A stretch of 58,501 nt of DNA from Loigolactobacillus backii (GCF_003946275.1 NZ_RHNQ01000005.1:1-58501), one strand, 5' to 3'; shown: positions 1 to 9,103, counted from the first letter of the stretch. Notes: a model not told the origin generated them from the sequence alone. Program-made: numbers and translations.

Positions 1-187
1 TTAGTCACTTATGAGTCTAACTGTGTTGGACTTTTTTGTTAATTTTTTTGTATTATTACAAACTAGCACCACGCGTATTGTAACACGTTCTTGCAACCAT
101 ACCCGCTAATTTACTGAAAATTGATTAAATACCCGTAGCGGCCGGTAAAAATACTAATTACCATAAAATAGCTATTGCTCGTGATAG

Positions 188-252
188 CAAGATTATTAGC
201 GAAGCCTGTAATAATCCTTAATTGCGGGATAGAATCTAACCACTTTTTTAAA
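188..252 (-). repeat. Short-family intergenic repeat fragment, minus orientation
   Basis: Read on the minus strand this stretch gives a run of A, then GTGGTTAGATTCTA, then a hairpin whose arms are GATTATT and AATAATC. It matches the left half of the repeats near 21973 and 24114. The rest of 1-463 holds no convincing gene. A promoter for the downstream cation transporter presumably lies in it, but I could not fix one. Confidence 0.55.
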
Positions 253-463
253 TATGGTCGCACACTCCTCTAGCTTGACCACACCTTCATTTGCAACTAT
301 GATTAACTTGTTATATGAATATATGTACATGTATATTTTCAAATTACAAAAGATTAATTTTCATCATCTAAAGAATTGCTAGCTAACGTAATAATTGCGG
401 AATTTTTAATCCATCAATTATTCGATTAACATTTGGAACCAGTGATAGAAAGTAGGTCCGCCT

Positions 464-1402
464 ATGCACGAAGCAAGTTTATCTGGCAAACGTTTTTTTG
501 AGGTCACCCTTCTAAATGCCGGGATCACACTGATTGAATTTATCGGTGGCTTACTCTCAGGTAGTTTGTCACTATTATCCGATGCCGTCCATAATCTGAG
601 TGATGCGTTATCTATTGTTTTATCTTACATTGCTCATCGAATTGGACTACGCCGCCAAACCAAGGTTAACACTTACGGCTATAAACGCGCCGAGATCCTT
701 TCTGCATTTATTAATGCTGCGATCCTTTTACTGATTTCAGTTGGGCTCATCGCTGAGGCCGCTAGTAGATTACGCTCACCGCAAAAAATTAACGGTACAA
801 TTATGTTTTACGTTGCGCTTTTTAGTGTCGTAGCAAATCTTTGCTCAACCTTATTATTAAATCGTGGTGCTAAGCATAATTTAAATATTAAGGCAACTTA
901 CTTGCATTTACTTGCCGACACACTGTCTTCCGTAGGTGTTGTCATTGGTGCCATCATCATTCGTACTTGGGCAATCACGTGGGTTGATCCTTTGATCACA
1001 TTATTGGTCTCACTTTACATTATTCGTGAGGCTTGGCACGTGGTTACCACTACCGTTTCGATTTTGATGCAGGCGGCACCACAGTTGGACTACAAAGAAA
1101 TGGCCCAGGACATTCTGCAATTACCCAATGTTGTCAGCATTCACCACCTACATGTTTGGTCAGTTGATGAACATACCGTCATTTTTGAGGCCCACGTTAA
1201 TATGCGTGATGTTGATTTAGAAAGTGTCGAACACACTGATTGTGTCATCGAAAAATTACTGGAAGAAAAATACCACATTAGTCACGTGACTATCCAACCT
1301 GAATTCAAGCGTGGTTTGGACCAACCGTTATTTTTTGATAAAAATGATTACCCAAACACAAAGAAAACAAGTAAGAGCAAAAATCTAGAAGATCACAAAT
1401 AG
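464..1402 (+). CDS. Cation diffusion facilitator (CDF) family metal efflux transporter
   Basis: A 312-residue CzcD/ZitB-like CDF protein, expected to export divalent metal (Zn, Co, Cd or Mn) by proton antiport at the cytoplasmic membrane. Six hydrophobic segments fit the family. The two metal-site motifs are visible: D40-x2-H43-x3-D47 in the second segment and H148-x3-D152 (HLLAD) in the fifth. A soluble C-terminal domain from about residue 205 contains HHLHVWSVDEH, typical of the dimeric cytoplasmic domain. The length is normal. Metal specificity cannot be read from sequence. It is monocistronic and shares a terminator with the convergent gene that follows. Confidence 0.9.
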   Translation: MHEASLSGKRFFEVTLLNAGITLIEFIGGLLSGSLSLLSDAVHNLSDALSIVLSYIAHRIGLRRQTKVNTYGYKRAEILSAFINAAILLLISVGLIAEAASRLRSPQKINGTIMFYVALFSVVANLCSTLLLNRGAKHNLNIKATYLHLLADTLSSVGVVIGAIIIRTWAITWVDPLITLLVSLYIIREAWHVVTTTVSILMQAAPQLDYKEMAQDILQLPNVVSIHHLHVWSVDEHTVIFEAHVNMRDVDLESVEHTDCVIEKLLEEKYHISHVTIQPEFKRGLDQPLFFDKNDYPNTKKTSKSKNLEDHK

Positions 1403-1484
1403 TGAGTGGCGCAAAAATCGGTTTTGAGTTTACTACGTAACGTTAATTTAGAATTTTGGCGCACACACTAGAGTAATGTTCGGA
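1403..1484 (+). repeat. Hairpin-family repeat, short version lacking the central stem
   Basis: Directly after the cation-transporter stop lies GCAAAAATCGGTTTTGAG followed by TTTACTACGTAACG, then TTTGGCGCACAC and CTAGAGTAATGTTCGG. The same blocks in the same order occur at 12787-12922 and 55098-55226, but here the central hairpin between them is missing. Confidence 0.6.
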
Positions 1485-1489
1485 AATAG

Positions 1490-1536
1490 AAAGCGGCCGG
1501 CGACAAAATATTCTTTGTCACCGACCGCTTTTTTGA
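1490..1536. terminator. Bidirectional rho-independent terminator
   Basis: An AAGCGG-rich stem (GCGGCCGGCGACAAA with TTTGTCACCGACCGC) has flanking A and T runs. It lies between convergent genes and can serve both. Confidence 0.85.
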
Positions 1537-1554
1537 TAACTAAAAAGTTTAATC

Positions 1555-2388
1555 CTAAAGCATTGCAAACGTTGGGTAAATTCCAACGTCAAGAATATGG
1601 CCGTGAAAAACCCGCTTGGCATCATCAATCGTATTTAACGCGCCCGTTGTAGCAACTTTAGCTTCATCTAAGGCAAAAATATAAAATAAGTATTCATGAT
1701 AACCAGAACTTTGCATCGGCGCTACTCCCCGGTAACTACGTTGGGTCAGGCGACTTAGGTCATCCTTAGCGGCCACGCCAGTAGCACTCGCTGGTAGGCC
1801 CAGAATATTCCAGTAGCTATAACCGGCCGCGATCGGGTGCTCATCACCTAACATCACGGCAAAAGATTTGGTCTCTTTGGGTGCGTTGGCCCAAAAAAGG
1901 GTTGGAATGTGACCATCCCCACCAAGATCCTTATGCAAAAATTGTTTTGGTAAAACACTAAACGGTGGAAATTCAGCAATTGAAACTTCAAAATTAGCGT
2001 CATCAAGTGGTAAAAATAAAATTAAGCGGTCGCTTTCGGCCCATTCATAAGTGTGGCGCGTTAAAACTGCTACAAAGGCCGCACTAACGTAAATTTCTTG
2101 ATTGCTGCCAAAGGGTGCCTGGTCTAACGGAAAACTAATCCCATTAATTCGAAGTGTTTTGGTTCCTAACGTAAATTCAAATTGATCACCTAAGTAATCG
2201 CCACTGACGTTAAAACCTTGAGCAACTAATTTTTGATTCAGTGCTTGAAAATAAGCTTTTAACGGAATATATATTTGCGAATTAACCATTAAACCAATCA
2301 CTGGCAAACGGTGATCGTCCACAACAACGGTTACCGGTCTGTTCCACTGTAAATAACTACTGATACGGTCTTCAATTGAATTCATCAT
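1555..2388 (-). CDS. Protein with copper-amine-oxidase-stalk-like N-terminus and YbhB/PEBP-like C-terminus
   Basis: A 277-residue protein of two parts. Residues about 15-130 resemble the copper amine oxidase N-terminal ('stalk') domain: VVVDDHRLPV, then IYIPLKAYFQALNQ and later IYVSAAFVAVL. Residues about 135-277 resemble the YbhB/YbcL branch of phosphatidylethanolamine-binding (Raf kinase inhibitor-like) proteins: TLFWANAPKETKSFAVML, YSYWNILGLPAS and a late GHIL. There is no signal peptide or membrane segment, although stalk domains are usually extracytoplasmic. The Shine-Dalgarno is AAAGGTG, and either of two adjacent ATGs could start it. Ligand and role are unknown. The PEBP assignment is fairly sure, the stalk assignment less so. 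Confidence 0.7.
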   Translation of the reverse strand: MMNSIEDRISSYLQWNRPVTVVVDDHRLPVIGLMVNSQIYIPLKAYFQALNQKLVAQGFNVSGDYLGDQFEFTLGTKTLRINGISFPLDQAPFGSNQEIYVSAAFVAVLTRHTYEWAESDRLILFLPLDDANFEVSIAEFPPFSVLPKQFLHKDLGGDGHIPTLFWANAPKETKSFAVMLGDEHPIAAGYSYWNILGLPASATGVAAKDDLSRLTQRSYRGVAPMQSSGYHEYLFYIFALDEAKVATTGALNTIDDAKRVFHGHILDVGIYPTFAML

Positions 2389-2585
2389 TTAATTCACCTT
2401 TATCTATTTACATTTTAGACTAGCGTTTGAAAAGCCTGAGGTTCAACTTTTTGGCTACGTAAAAACCATTTTTGTTGCAAAATAGTTATAAAAAATAGCT
2501 TTCACACACTAGCTAGCCCAACAACTTTATTATAAGCGAAAGTAATTCTTTTTTGGGTTAATTTACTGAATTATTTTTCACCAAA

Positions 2586-2652
2586 ATAAAAAGCGGCGGT
2601 CAGATTGTTCGGACTAAATTATGCCCGAGATCCTCGCTTAACCGCTGCTCGA
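2586..2652 (-). terminator. Terminator of the 144-residue hypothetical gene
   Basis: On the minus strand AGCAGCGGT pairs with ACCGCCGCT (one mismatch), followed by a T run. Confidence 0.7.
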
Positions 2653-2679
2653 ATAATAAATCTATTTTCCGAATAAATA

Positions 2680-3114
2680 CTAAACAACTCCCGCTTCTTG
2701 ATAATCATTTTGTAATAGTTGGGTCATTTGTTCAAAGGCAGCTTCACGTTTCTGACAGCCTTCCTGATAACGTAATACGTTTAAGGAGCGTTTTTCAGGT
2801 TCCAATGCCGCAACAATCAACGCCATGGCCTGGGTATAGGCCTCAAAATTCATTGCCATTGCGCGATGTTGCGCGCCGTATTGTTCTGGACAATCTAAGG
2901 CCGAAAAGCGAGCTACAAAACGTTTGTAATTTTCTAAACTACGGGCAAAGTTTTGTTGTGAAAGCTTCAAGTCGGTGGTTGTTATTTCTGGGTCATTAAC
3001 GATAATTTCGTGTTTGCGTTCATATTCCTTAAAACCTTCGTCAAATGTTTTAACCTTTGCTATCATATACGCTACACACTGTAAGTATTTTTTTTGAATA
3101 TCAATTTTAGTCAT
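2680..3114 (-). CDS. Hypothetical protein, 144 residues, helical
   Basis: I do not recognise this protein. It is charged, soluble and probably all-helical, with no signal peptide or membrane segment. It carries stretches such as TFDEGFKEYERKHE and FARSLENYKRFVARF that could form amphipathic helices. Only two cysteines are present in the body. The start is ATG behind GAAAGAAAG-type purines. It stands alone with its own terminator. The upstream gene diverges from it. Confidence 0.7.
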   Translation of the reverse strand: MTKIDIQKKYLQCVAYMIAKVKTFDEGFKEYERKHEIIVNDPEITTTDLKLSQQNFARSLENYKRFVARFSALDCPEQYGAQHRAMAMNFEAYTQAMALIVAALEPEKRSLNVLRYQEGCQKREAAFEQMTQLLQNDYQEAGVV

Positions 3115-3360
3115 TATTCATTCTTTCTTTCTTATTGTTTCGATAAGAATAATTTAGCATTTATTTATCCAAACAACAATAGAAAAGTGGATGATTTAAC
3201 TGACTTGCAACAATTGTCACATTAATCTCATATAAGTAGGTTTTTTCAATGATAAAGTTCATAATTTGGTCAAATTTAGCCCTTTTATTGGTCAAAAATT
3301 AGTGGTATTCAACGTGGTATAATAAAGCAAAAAGTAAAATAAGGGTAAGGAGCAAAGCAG

Positions 3361-4302
3361 ATGGAAGCAATTGTCATAAATCATTACGGTGACGCAAAGC
3401 AGCTCACGGCGGCAGAAATTTCGGTACCTGAAATCACTGCTGACCAGGTCTTAGTTAAACTACACGCCACTTCAGTTAACCCGATTGATTGGAAAATGCG
3501 AACTGGCCTGCTAAAAGATGCCTTTCCGTTTCATTTTCCAATTACCTTGGGCTGGGATGCCGCCGGGACAATTGAGGCCATTGGCGAAAATGTGCACGAC
3601 TTCAGTATTGGTGATGCTGTTTTTGCGCGTCCTGATTTAAGTCGTGAAGGCACTTATGCTGAATACACTGCAATCAACCAAGATAAGCTGGCCAAAAAAC
3701 CGGCTAATATCAGCTTCAGTCAGGCAGCGGCCGTCCCGCTTGCTGGTTTAACCGCTTGGCAAACAATTCATAACGTTCTCAAATTGCAGTCCGGGACAAA
3801 TATCCTAATCACTGGCGGTTCCGGCGGCGTCGGTTGTTTTGCCATTCAGTTAGCAAACCTGGTCGGTGCGCACGTTACAACCACTGCTAGCCCTAACCAT
3901 AGTGACTTTGTTAAATCATTAGGTGCAGAGACAGTCATCGATTATCACGAAACAAGGCCCAGCGAAACATTAAAGGACTTTGACGCCGTTTTAGATCTAG
4001 TGGGCGGTGAGGCTTTAACTGACAGTTACAAGGTTTTAAAAACTGGTGGTCACGTTGCCTCGATCGTAGAAAATATTGATAATGAGCTCATGACAAAGCT
4101 TAAATTAGTTGGCCATCATTTTTGGCTAGACCCTAAGGGCACTGATTTACAACAATTGGCCGAATTATTGGCGGCCAATAAATTACAGGTTCCAATCGCC
4201 CGTACACTCCCATTTTCTGAAATTGGTTTAAATGTCGCCCACCGCTTAAGCGAAACGGGCCACGTTCAAGGAAAAATTGTTATTCAAATGCATAATGATT
4301 AA
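3361..4302 (+). CDS. NADP-dependent zinc-independent alcohol dehydrogenase / quinone oxidoreductase family protein
   Basis: A 313-residue medium-chain dehydrogenase/reductase of the quinone oxidoreductase type. The N-terminal GroES-like domain includes TSVNPIDWKMRTG, and the Rossmann motif GGSGGVGCFAIQLA lies at about residue 150. The structural and catalytic zinc cysteines of classical alcohol dehydrogenases are absent, so it probably reduces quinones or activated alkenes using NADPH. AAGGAG sits 8 bp before the ATG. It is a single-gene unit. The substrate is unknown. Confidence 0.87.
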   Translation: MEAIVINHYGDAKQLTAAEISVPEITADQVLVKLHATSVNPIDWKMRTGLLKDAFPFHFPITLGWDAAGTIEAIGENVHDFSIGDAVFARPDLSREGTYAEYTAINQDKLAKKPANISFSQAAAVPLAGLTAWQTIHNVLKLQSGTNILITGGSGGVGCFAIQLANLVGAHVTTTASPNHSDFVKSLGAETVIDYHETRPSETLKDFDAVLDLVGGEALTDSYKVLKTGGHVASIVENIDNELMTKLKLVGHHFWLDPKGTDLQQLAELLAANKLQVPIARTLPFSEIGLNVAHRLSETGHVQGKIVIQMHND

Positions 4303-4312
4303 CGAGATAGTT

Positions 4313-4352
4313 TAGGAGTGGGACAAAAGTCGGTTTTGGCGCACGTTCCAAA
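4313..4352 (+). repeat. Fragment of the hairpin-family repeat
   Basis: GGACAAAAGTCGGTTTTGG followed by CGCACGTTCC matches the two ends of the longer copies at 12787 and 55098 with the middle deleted. As in the other copies it lies just after a stop codon. Confidence 0.6.
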
Positions 4353-4353
4353 T

Positions 4354-4425
4354 TAAAAATAGTTCTGCTTAGAAATGTTGGCGACCTTTGTGGCATCCTT
4401 CAACATTTTAAGCAGAACTATTTTT
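4354..4425. terminator. Bidirectional terminator with a long stem
   Basis: AAATAGTTCTGCTTA pairs with the later TAAGCAGAACTATTT, extended by ATGTTG/CAACAT. A and T runs flank it, between two convergent genes. Confidence 0.8.
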
Positions 4426-4472
4426 ACATTTACCAGTGTTTAATCAAAAACTACTATATATTACAAAATAAC

Positions 4473-5888
4473 TTAAGCAGTTTGCTTCGTTTTACCGCGA
4501 AGCAAGAAGGCCAATCCAAGCCCGATTAATTCAATGATCAAGAAAGTTACAAAAACGCTATGGTAGCCGGCAAGTGCAGCAGTTGTCTTAGTACTCCCCT
4601 GATTCAAATGACTAGCGGTGACGTTGGCCAAAATCAAAGTGGCAACCGCAACCCCGGTTGACCCCAGTATTTGGCGAACAGTAGTGATAACGGCAGTCCC
4701 ATGGGCAATCAGGTCATCCGGTAAAGAATTAGCCCCTAAAGTTACAGCCGGCATCATGACAAAGGCATTACCACCTTCAATGATGGCCGCGAACACCATC
4801 ATTAACCAAATATTCAGATGCCCAGCAAAAATAACTAACCCAAACCAGCCAAGACAAATTAAAATCATTCCACTAAGCATAACCTTGCGGAATCCAAACC
4901 GATCAGCCAAATGACCAGTCATCGGATTTAAAATACTCAATACTACCGCAGCGGGAACTAAGGCCATTCCCGAAATAAATGGGGTGACGTGGAGTATATT
5001 CTGATAGTAAAGCGGAAAAATAATTGTCACCACGATTAACGCAATGTACGAAATTGCCGTCAAAAGAACGGATAAATCGTAATTAAAAGACTTCATCACC
5101 CGTAATTCTAGTAATGGCTCGGTTAAGTGAAGCTGCCGGTAAACAAACCCAACAACCATCAACAGACTAACCAGCAAAATTACAGTATAAATTCCCCAAT
5201 TAACACCAGGTTTACCAATTTGATTAACAACGTATAAAATACCGATAAAACCAACCGAACAAATAATTGAAAGAAAATCAATACTTGAAGGCTTCAACGG
5301 CATAACACTCTTAATTTGGAATATCCCCAAAATAAAAACAGCAGTGATAATAACCATAAAGACAACGAAAAGTCCCTGCCAAGTAGTCAAACGTAAAACA
5401 ATTCCTGAGATAATCGGACCAACGGCCAGTGCAGAACCCATAACAAGACCGGCCAACCCCATTGTTGTCCCACGTTTACTTTCCGGTGTGATCGATAACA
5501 TAACTGTTTGATAAGATGGAAACAAAACACCAACTGCAATTGCTTCCATAACACGGCCCGTCATCATGACGGCAAAATTAGGTGCCAGTAAGATAATTAA
5601 CGTACCCAGGTCAAAAATAGCTAATACTCCCAGATAAAGCCACTTAAATGGTACATTATTTAACAACCACGGACTAACTGGCATCATGACACTCATAACT
5701 AACATGAAGCCTGTTGTCAACCACTGAACCGTTGATGCTGGAATATTAAAATACCTCATCAAAGTCGGATAGGCCGTCGATAGTGCCGATTGACTAATTG
5801 ACATTGTAAACGTTCCTGCTAATAACGTTAAGATAAACCAAAATCGGTTATACCCTTTTTTCCCCGCAGAAATTGTGTTGCCTGCCAT
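4473..5888 (-). CDS. MFS transporter, DHA2 (EmrB/QacA, 14-TM) family
   Basis: A 471-residue multidrug or toxic-compound exporter of the major facilitator superfamily, probably driven by proton motive force. It has about fourteen hydrophobic segments. The DHA2 features visible are the N-terminal QSALSTAYPTLMRYF region, motif GRVMEAIAVGVLFP, and a second half with HLADRFGFRKVMLSG. I chose the ATG at 5888 because GGGGG lies 9-10 bp upstream; an in-frame start ten codons earlier lacks a good site. No local regulator is apparent. The substrate cannot be predicted. Confidence 0.88.
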   Translation of the reverse strand: MAGNTISAGKKGYNRFWFILTLLAGTFTMSISQSALSTAYPTLMRYFNIPASTVQWLTTGFMLVMSVMMPVSPWLLNNVPFKWLYLGVLAIFDLGTLIILLAPNFAVMMTGRVMEAIAVGVLFPSYQTVMLSITPESKRGTTMGLAGLVMGSALAVGPIISGIVLRLTTWQGLFVVFMVIITAVFILGIFQIKSVMPLKPSSIDFLSIICSVGFIGILYVVNQIGKPGVNWGIYTVILLVSLLMVVGFVYRQLHLTEPLLELRVMKSFNYDLSVLLTAISYIALIVVTIIFPLYYQNILHVTPFISGMALVPAAVVLSILNPMTGHLADRFGFRKVMLSGMILICLGWFGLVIFAGHLNIWLMMVFAAIIEGGNAFVMMPAVTLGANSLPDDLIAHGTAVITTVRQILGSTGVAVATLILANVTASHLNQGSTKTTAALAGYHSVFVTFLIIELIGLGLAFLLRGKTKQTA

Positions 5889-6107
5889 TATGTAGATCCC
5901 CCTTAACTCACTTATCACGTATTAAATTGATAAATTTCTTCAATATATAATTTAGAACAATTATTACTAAATACTCAGTAAATTATAGTTTTCATTTTAA
6001 TAAAAGTAAAGGCTTCAAATTTTTAAACTCATTTTCACCTTGTTTGAACTGGTACTAACAAAAGTGATTTTCAAATCTAGCCAGAGTTAATACTGGTTTT
6101 TCTTAAG

Positions 6108-6129
6108 CTTAATTATTTTTATAATTAAG
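6108..6129. promoter_or_regulatory. Perfect 9-bp inverted repeat upstream of perR
   Basis: CTTAATTAT and ATAATTAAG are separated by four T. The site lies about 90 bp upstream of perR. It could be an operator (Fur-family boxes are AT-rich palindromes) but does not match the PerR consensus closely. Nearer the gene, TGATAATGA at 6178-6188 matches half of a PerR box. Confidence 0.35.
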
Positions 6130-6215
6130 TTGCTAGTTTCAACTTGGAATCATTCTTAAAAAGTGGTTTAATAAAGTTATGATAATGAACTTACAAATAG
6201 GAAGGATGACAGCTT

Positions 6216-6674
6216 GTGGCTAATGACGTTATGGACCAAACACTGCAGGTACTGAAGGAACACCGACTACGGGTAACACCGCAACGTCATATTATCCTTG
6301 CATACCTCGCCAGCCATCATAATCACCCATCAGTTGAGACAATCCGTACTGCATTAAATAAAAAATTACCAAATCTTGGTGCCGCCACCGTTTATAATAC
6401 GCTAAACACCTTCGTTGATCTTGGACTTGTTGTGGAACTTCAAAACGGCGATGGCAGTACACACTATGATTATTTTGGTGATCCCCACTACCACGCAATT
6501 TGTACTAATTGCGGGCGCATTACCGATGTAACTTACGATGGTTTTAACAAAGATGAGCGCAAATTGGAAAGCAAAACGGTCGAATTAACTGGTTATATGA
6601 TTTCTGGAAATCACATGGAAGTTTATGGCTTATGTCCAACTTGTCAAAAGAAATTACGAATCAACCGTAATTAA
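6216..6674 (+). CDS. perR: Peroxide-responsive repressor PerR (Fur family)
   Basis: A 152-residue Fur-family regulator with a winged-helix N-terminus (RVTPQRHIILAYL, GAATVYNTLNTFVDLGLV). The residues forming the regulatory metal site of PerR are present at the Bacillus numbering: H37, D85, H91, H93 and D104. The structural zinc site is C96/C99 with C140/C143. D85 and D104, rather than Fur-type ligands, favour PerR over Fur or Zur. The start is GTG with AGGAAGG upstream; the later in-frame ATG would cut into the first helix. It plausibly controls the nearby VIT transporters through the box at 9104-9118. Confidence 0.9.
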   Translation: MANDVMDQTLQVLKEHRLRVTPQRHIILAYLASHHNHPSVETIRTALNKKLPNLGAATVYNTLNTFVDLGLVVELQNGDGSTHYDYFGDPHYHAICTNCGRITDVTYDGFNKDERKLESKTVELTGYMISGNHMEVYGLCPTCQKKLRINRN

Positions 6675-6676
6675 AA

Positions 6677-6722
6677 AGAAGCCCTGAAGATTTTCTAAAC
6701 AAAAATCTTCGGGGTTTCTTTG
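6677..6722 (+). terminator. perR terminator
   Basis: GAAGCCCTGAAGATTTT pairs with AAAATCTTCGGGGTTTC around a short loop and is followed by a T-rich stretch. Confidence 0.85.
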
Positions 6723-6734
6723 CGTAAAAAATAG

Positions 6735-7606
6735 TAAGAAGTTGCACCAAAAGTCCTGGCCGCTCCTTACTGCTTCTGGACATTGCTCTAGTGGAATGTC
6801 GCGCTCATGTTTAAATTGAATTATATTGCTATTAAAAATAATGCCGCTTGGCCACTGAATTACACGTGGGCAAATTTAGCTAGGTTCCATTCCGGCGCTG
6901 GCGTATGGAACGCGTGGCGCGTTGATAAGCTAATTTTCTTTCCGATTAAACCCATTCGGAAAAGAAAATGGATCTTGTCAATCACGCAAGGTACTAAATG
7001 ACCACAATTCGGTCATCAAGTACCTTCGACACGGCTGATACGCCAGCGCCTCCATTCCACCTTGGCAGTGGTTGAGCTCTGATTATTGATTAATTTAATT
7101 GTTTAATTAGTCCAATTGAGTAGGAACCACAGCTTTAATACTGCACAACTTATCGGTGTTCTTAATTAGCCAGCAACACTGACAAAGGTAGTTTTCACCT
7201 ACTTGCAACATAATAACTGTTTTACTGCAATTGACACAAATAACACTTAAATGTGCTACTGCGTCCAGATTTCATTTTGGGGCGCTAGGATCAGCTGTGT
7301 CGATGATTATTAATGGCGGTCTGGGCCATTTAGAATCATGTTTTGGCGCTTTATGCCTTAGTTGAATGGCCATCATCCGTAGCATCTAAGATTTTCGTTC
7401 CGAAAATCATCCACTATTGTGAAGTAGAATCATGCGGGCCTGGCAAGTCCAAGTCGCACGCGTTCCGTCCTCGCGCATCGGAATGGAGTCTAATCTGATT
7501 TGGCTTGTTCCAGTTAGGCTTTGACGTTCTAAAAACTAACTAATAGTTTTAAATATGATCGCTACGATGCTCTAGAACGTGAACCCAAAACCGACTTTTG
7601 TCCCAT
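6735..7606 (+). repeat. Element A: approximately 870-bp non-coding modular palindromic repeat
   Basis: A long intergenic element with no credible gene. Its first half holds nested stems: GGCGCTGGCGTAT at 6894-6906 pairs with ATACGCCAGCGCC at 7038-7050. These enclose a stem of ATTTTCTTTCCGA with TCGGAAAAGAAAAT and another of AGGTACT/AGTACCT with ATGACC/GGTCAT (6989-7025). The second half contains GATTTTCGTTCCGAAAATC. The two halves are related in inverted orientation: each has a TCTAG end, a TTTAAA block and a GGAATGG...GGAACGCG block. The right end reads AAAACCGACTTTTGTCCCA. A second copy, inverted, is at 33898-34746. Confidence 0.85.
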
Positions 7607-7634
7607 TCCCTTACCAAAATTTAACTCGCTTAAA

Positions 7635-8342
7635 TTACAATAACTGACCAACGTAATAATGAATAAACATCGTAATAATACCCACAATTATATTTCGGAT
7701 AATCGCCGTTTTAGCGGAACCATCACCAAATTTAGCACTTAAATAACCTGTTAACGCAACCGCTAATAGCACCGCCGTAATAGTACCTGGCCATTTTAGG
7801 CTTAACGGTAAAAAGGTCATCGCAAATAAAGGAAAGATTCCACCAGAGGCCGCCGCCACTAATGACGAAAAGGCTGCACTCCAAGGGCTCATATAGTGAC
7901 CAAGTTCTAAATTATACTTAATTTGGATGACGGTTCCTAAAGCGTCTTTTTGCATTAACTCACGGGCAATATCAAGGGCCGTTTCGTGGGTTACGCCCCG
8001 ATCCTGATAGTACGCCGCAACGGTCTCTAGTTCATCAGCATAGTTAGTTTGGATCAATTCTTTTTCTTGGGCGACAACTGCCTTTTCGGTATCTCGTTGC
8101 GAACTAACCGATGCATATTCACCAGAAGCCATTGAAAATGCACAAGCTAAAAGATCAGATAGACCCGCAATAAAGATGGTGAACTGATTAGTCGTTGCTG
8201 CGGCGACACTAAAAAGGACACCAACAACCGTTAAAATACCATCATTGGAACCTAAAACACCGGCACGTAATGTATTTGATCGTTCACTCATCGTCATCTT
8301 TTGTTTTTTTATTTTAGTTGGTTGATTTAAGGTTTTCATCAT
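7635..8342 (-). CDS. VIT1/CCC1-family membrane transporter (second of pair)
   Basis: A 235-residue member of the vacuolar iron transporter family, which moves Fe(II) or Mn(II). The family signature SNTLRAGVLGSNDGILTVVG is at residues about 21-40, followed by hydrophobic segments, a charged middle region (RDTEKAVVAQEKELI) that in the family binds metal, and three C-terminal hydrophobic segments. It lies 44 bp downstream of a paralogue in the same orientation, probably one transcript. Start is one of two adjacent ATGs behind GGGAG. It may detoxify iron or manganese; direction of transport is not proven by sequence. Confidence 0.85.
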   Translation of the reverse strand: MMKTLNQPTKIKKQKMTMSERSNTLRAGVLGSNDGILTVVGVLFSVAAATTNQFTIFIAGLSDLLACAFSMASGEYASVSSQRDTEKAVVAQEKELIQTNYADELETVAAYYQDRGVTHETALDIARELMQKDALGTVIQIKYNLELGHYMSPWSAAFSSLVAAASGGIFPLFAMTFLPLSLKWPGTITAVLLAVALTGYLSAKFGDGSAKTAIIRNIIVGIITMFIHYYVGQLL

Positions 8343-8386
8343 TATTTTAATCTCCCTTGCTGTACATTACTGACTAACCAAAATGA

Positions 8387-9073
8387 CTAACGGGCAAAAA
8401 GATGACCGATTAAATACGTGATGAGCATTGTCAAAATCCCGGAAATAACATTTCGAACAACAGCCTGAAATCGGTTTGCATTACCTAGTGCTGCGGCCGT
8501 ATAACCAGTAACGGCCAGCGCAACAACAACCGCAATAACTGTTGCGCTAATTCTAATTTCTGCCGGGAACAATGTTATAGAAACTAACGGCAAAATTGAG
8601 CCTGTAGGAAAGGCGATCATTGATGCGATTGCCGCCGCAAACGCACTCGTCTTTTCTTTTGGATTAAAACCGTAGCGCTCACGAACTGCCGTATAAAGAC
8701 GATCACCCTTCATCATTTCATCAGTTGCCTTTTGTGCCAAATTTTCAGAAATACCGGTAGCCATATACTTGTTTTTAATATAAGTCACTTCACCGGCGTA
8801 GTCATTGTCTAAGGCAGCGGATTCACGCTCGATTGCTCGCTTTTCAGAATCACGTTGTGTGTTTACAGAAACCCATTCACCCATTGCCATTGAAATTGTA
8901 CCGGCCAACATTCCGGCAATTCCGGCCAGGAAGATTGCGTAACTATTATTAGTTGCTCCGGCAACACCAAGAACAATTCCAGCGACAGAAACAATCCCAT
9001 CATTGGCCCCCATAACACTTGCACGCATAACATTAATTTTTTCTGCTAAAGATCGTTTCTTCGTCTGTTCCAT
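8387..9073 (-). CDS. VIT1/CCC1-family membrane transporter (first of pair)
   Basis: A 228-residue paralogue of the gene that follows, with MRASVMGANDGIVSVAGIVL near the N-terminus, GEWVSVNTQRDSEKRAIE at the start of the cytoplasmic metal-binding region, and C-terminal membrane segments. It is promoter-proximal, with a PerR-box-like palindrome 31 bp upstream of its ATG. That site and perR 2 kb away suggest peroxide- or metal-dependent repression. The pair may form a heteromer, which is inference from tandem arrangement. Confidence 0.86.
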   Translation of the reverse strand: MEQTKKRSLAEKINVMRASVMGANDGIVSVAGIVLGVAGATNNSYAIFLAGIAGMLAGTISMAMGEWVSVNTQRDSEKRAIERESAALDNDYAGEVTYIKNKYMATGISENLAQKATDEMMKGDRLYTAVRERYGFNPKEKTSAFAAAIASMIAFPTGSILPLVSITLFPAEIRISATVIAVVVALAVTGYTAAALGNANRFQAVVRNVISGILTMLITYLIGHLFAR

Positions 9074-9103
9074 AATTACACCTCTAACTCATTAATTGCT
9101 TAT

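Noticed and set aside
6807-7001. Open frame within element A
   Set aside because: It lies across the palindromes, has no ribosome-binding site, and copy B does not support a protein-level constraint.
6735-7606. Element A as a ROOL or GOLLD RNA
   Set aside because: Size and ornate folding fit loosely, but I cannot recall or verify sequence motifs, and the two inverted copies with shared repeat ends favour an interspersed repeat. It needs a covariance-model search.
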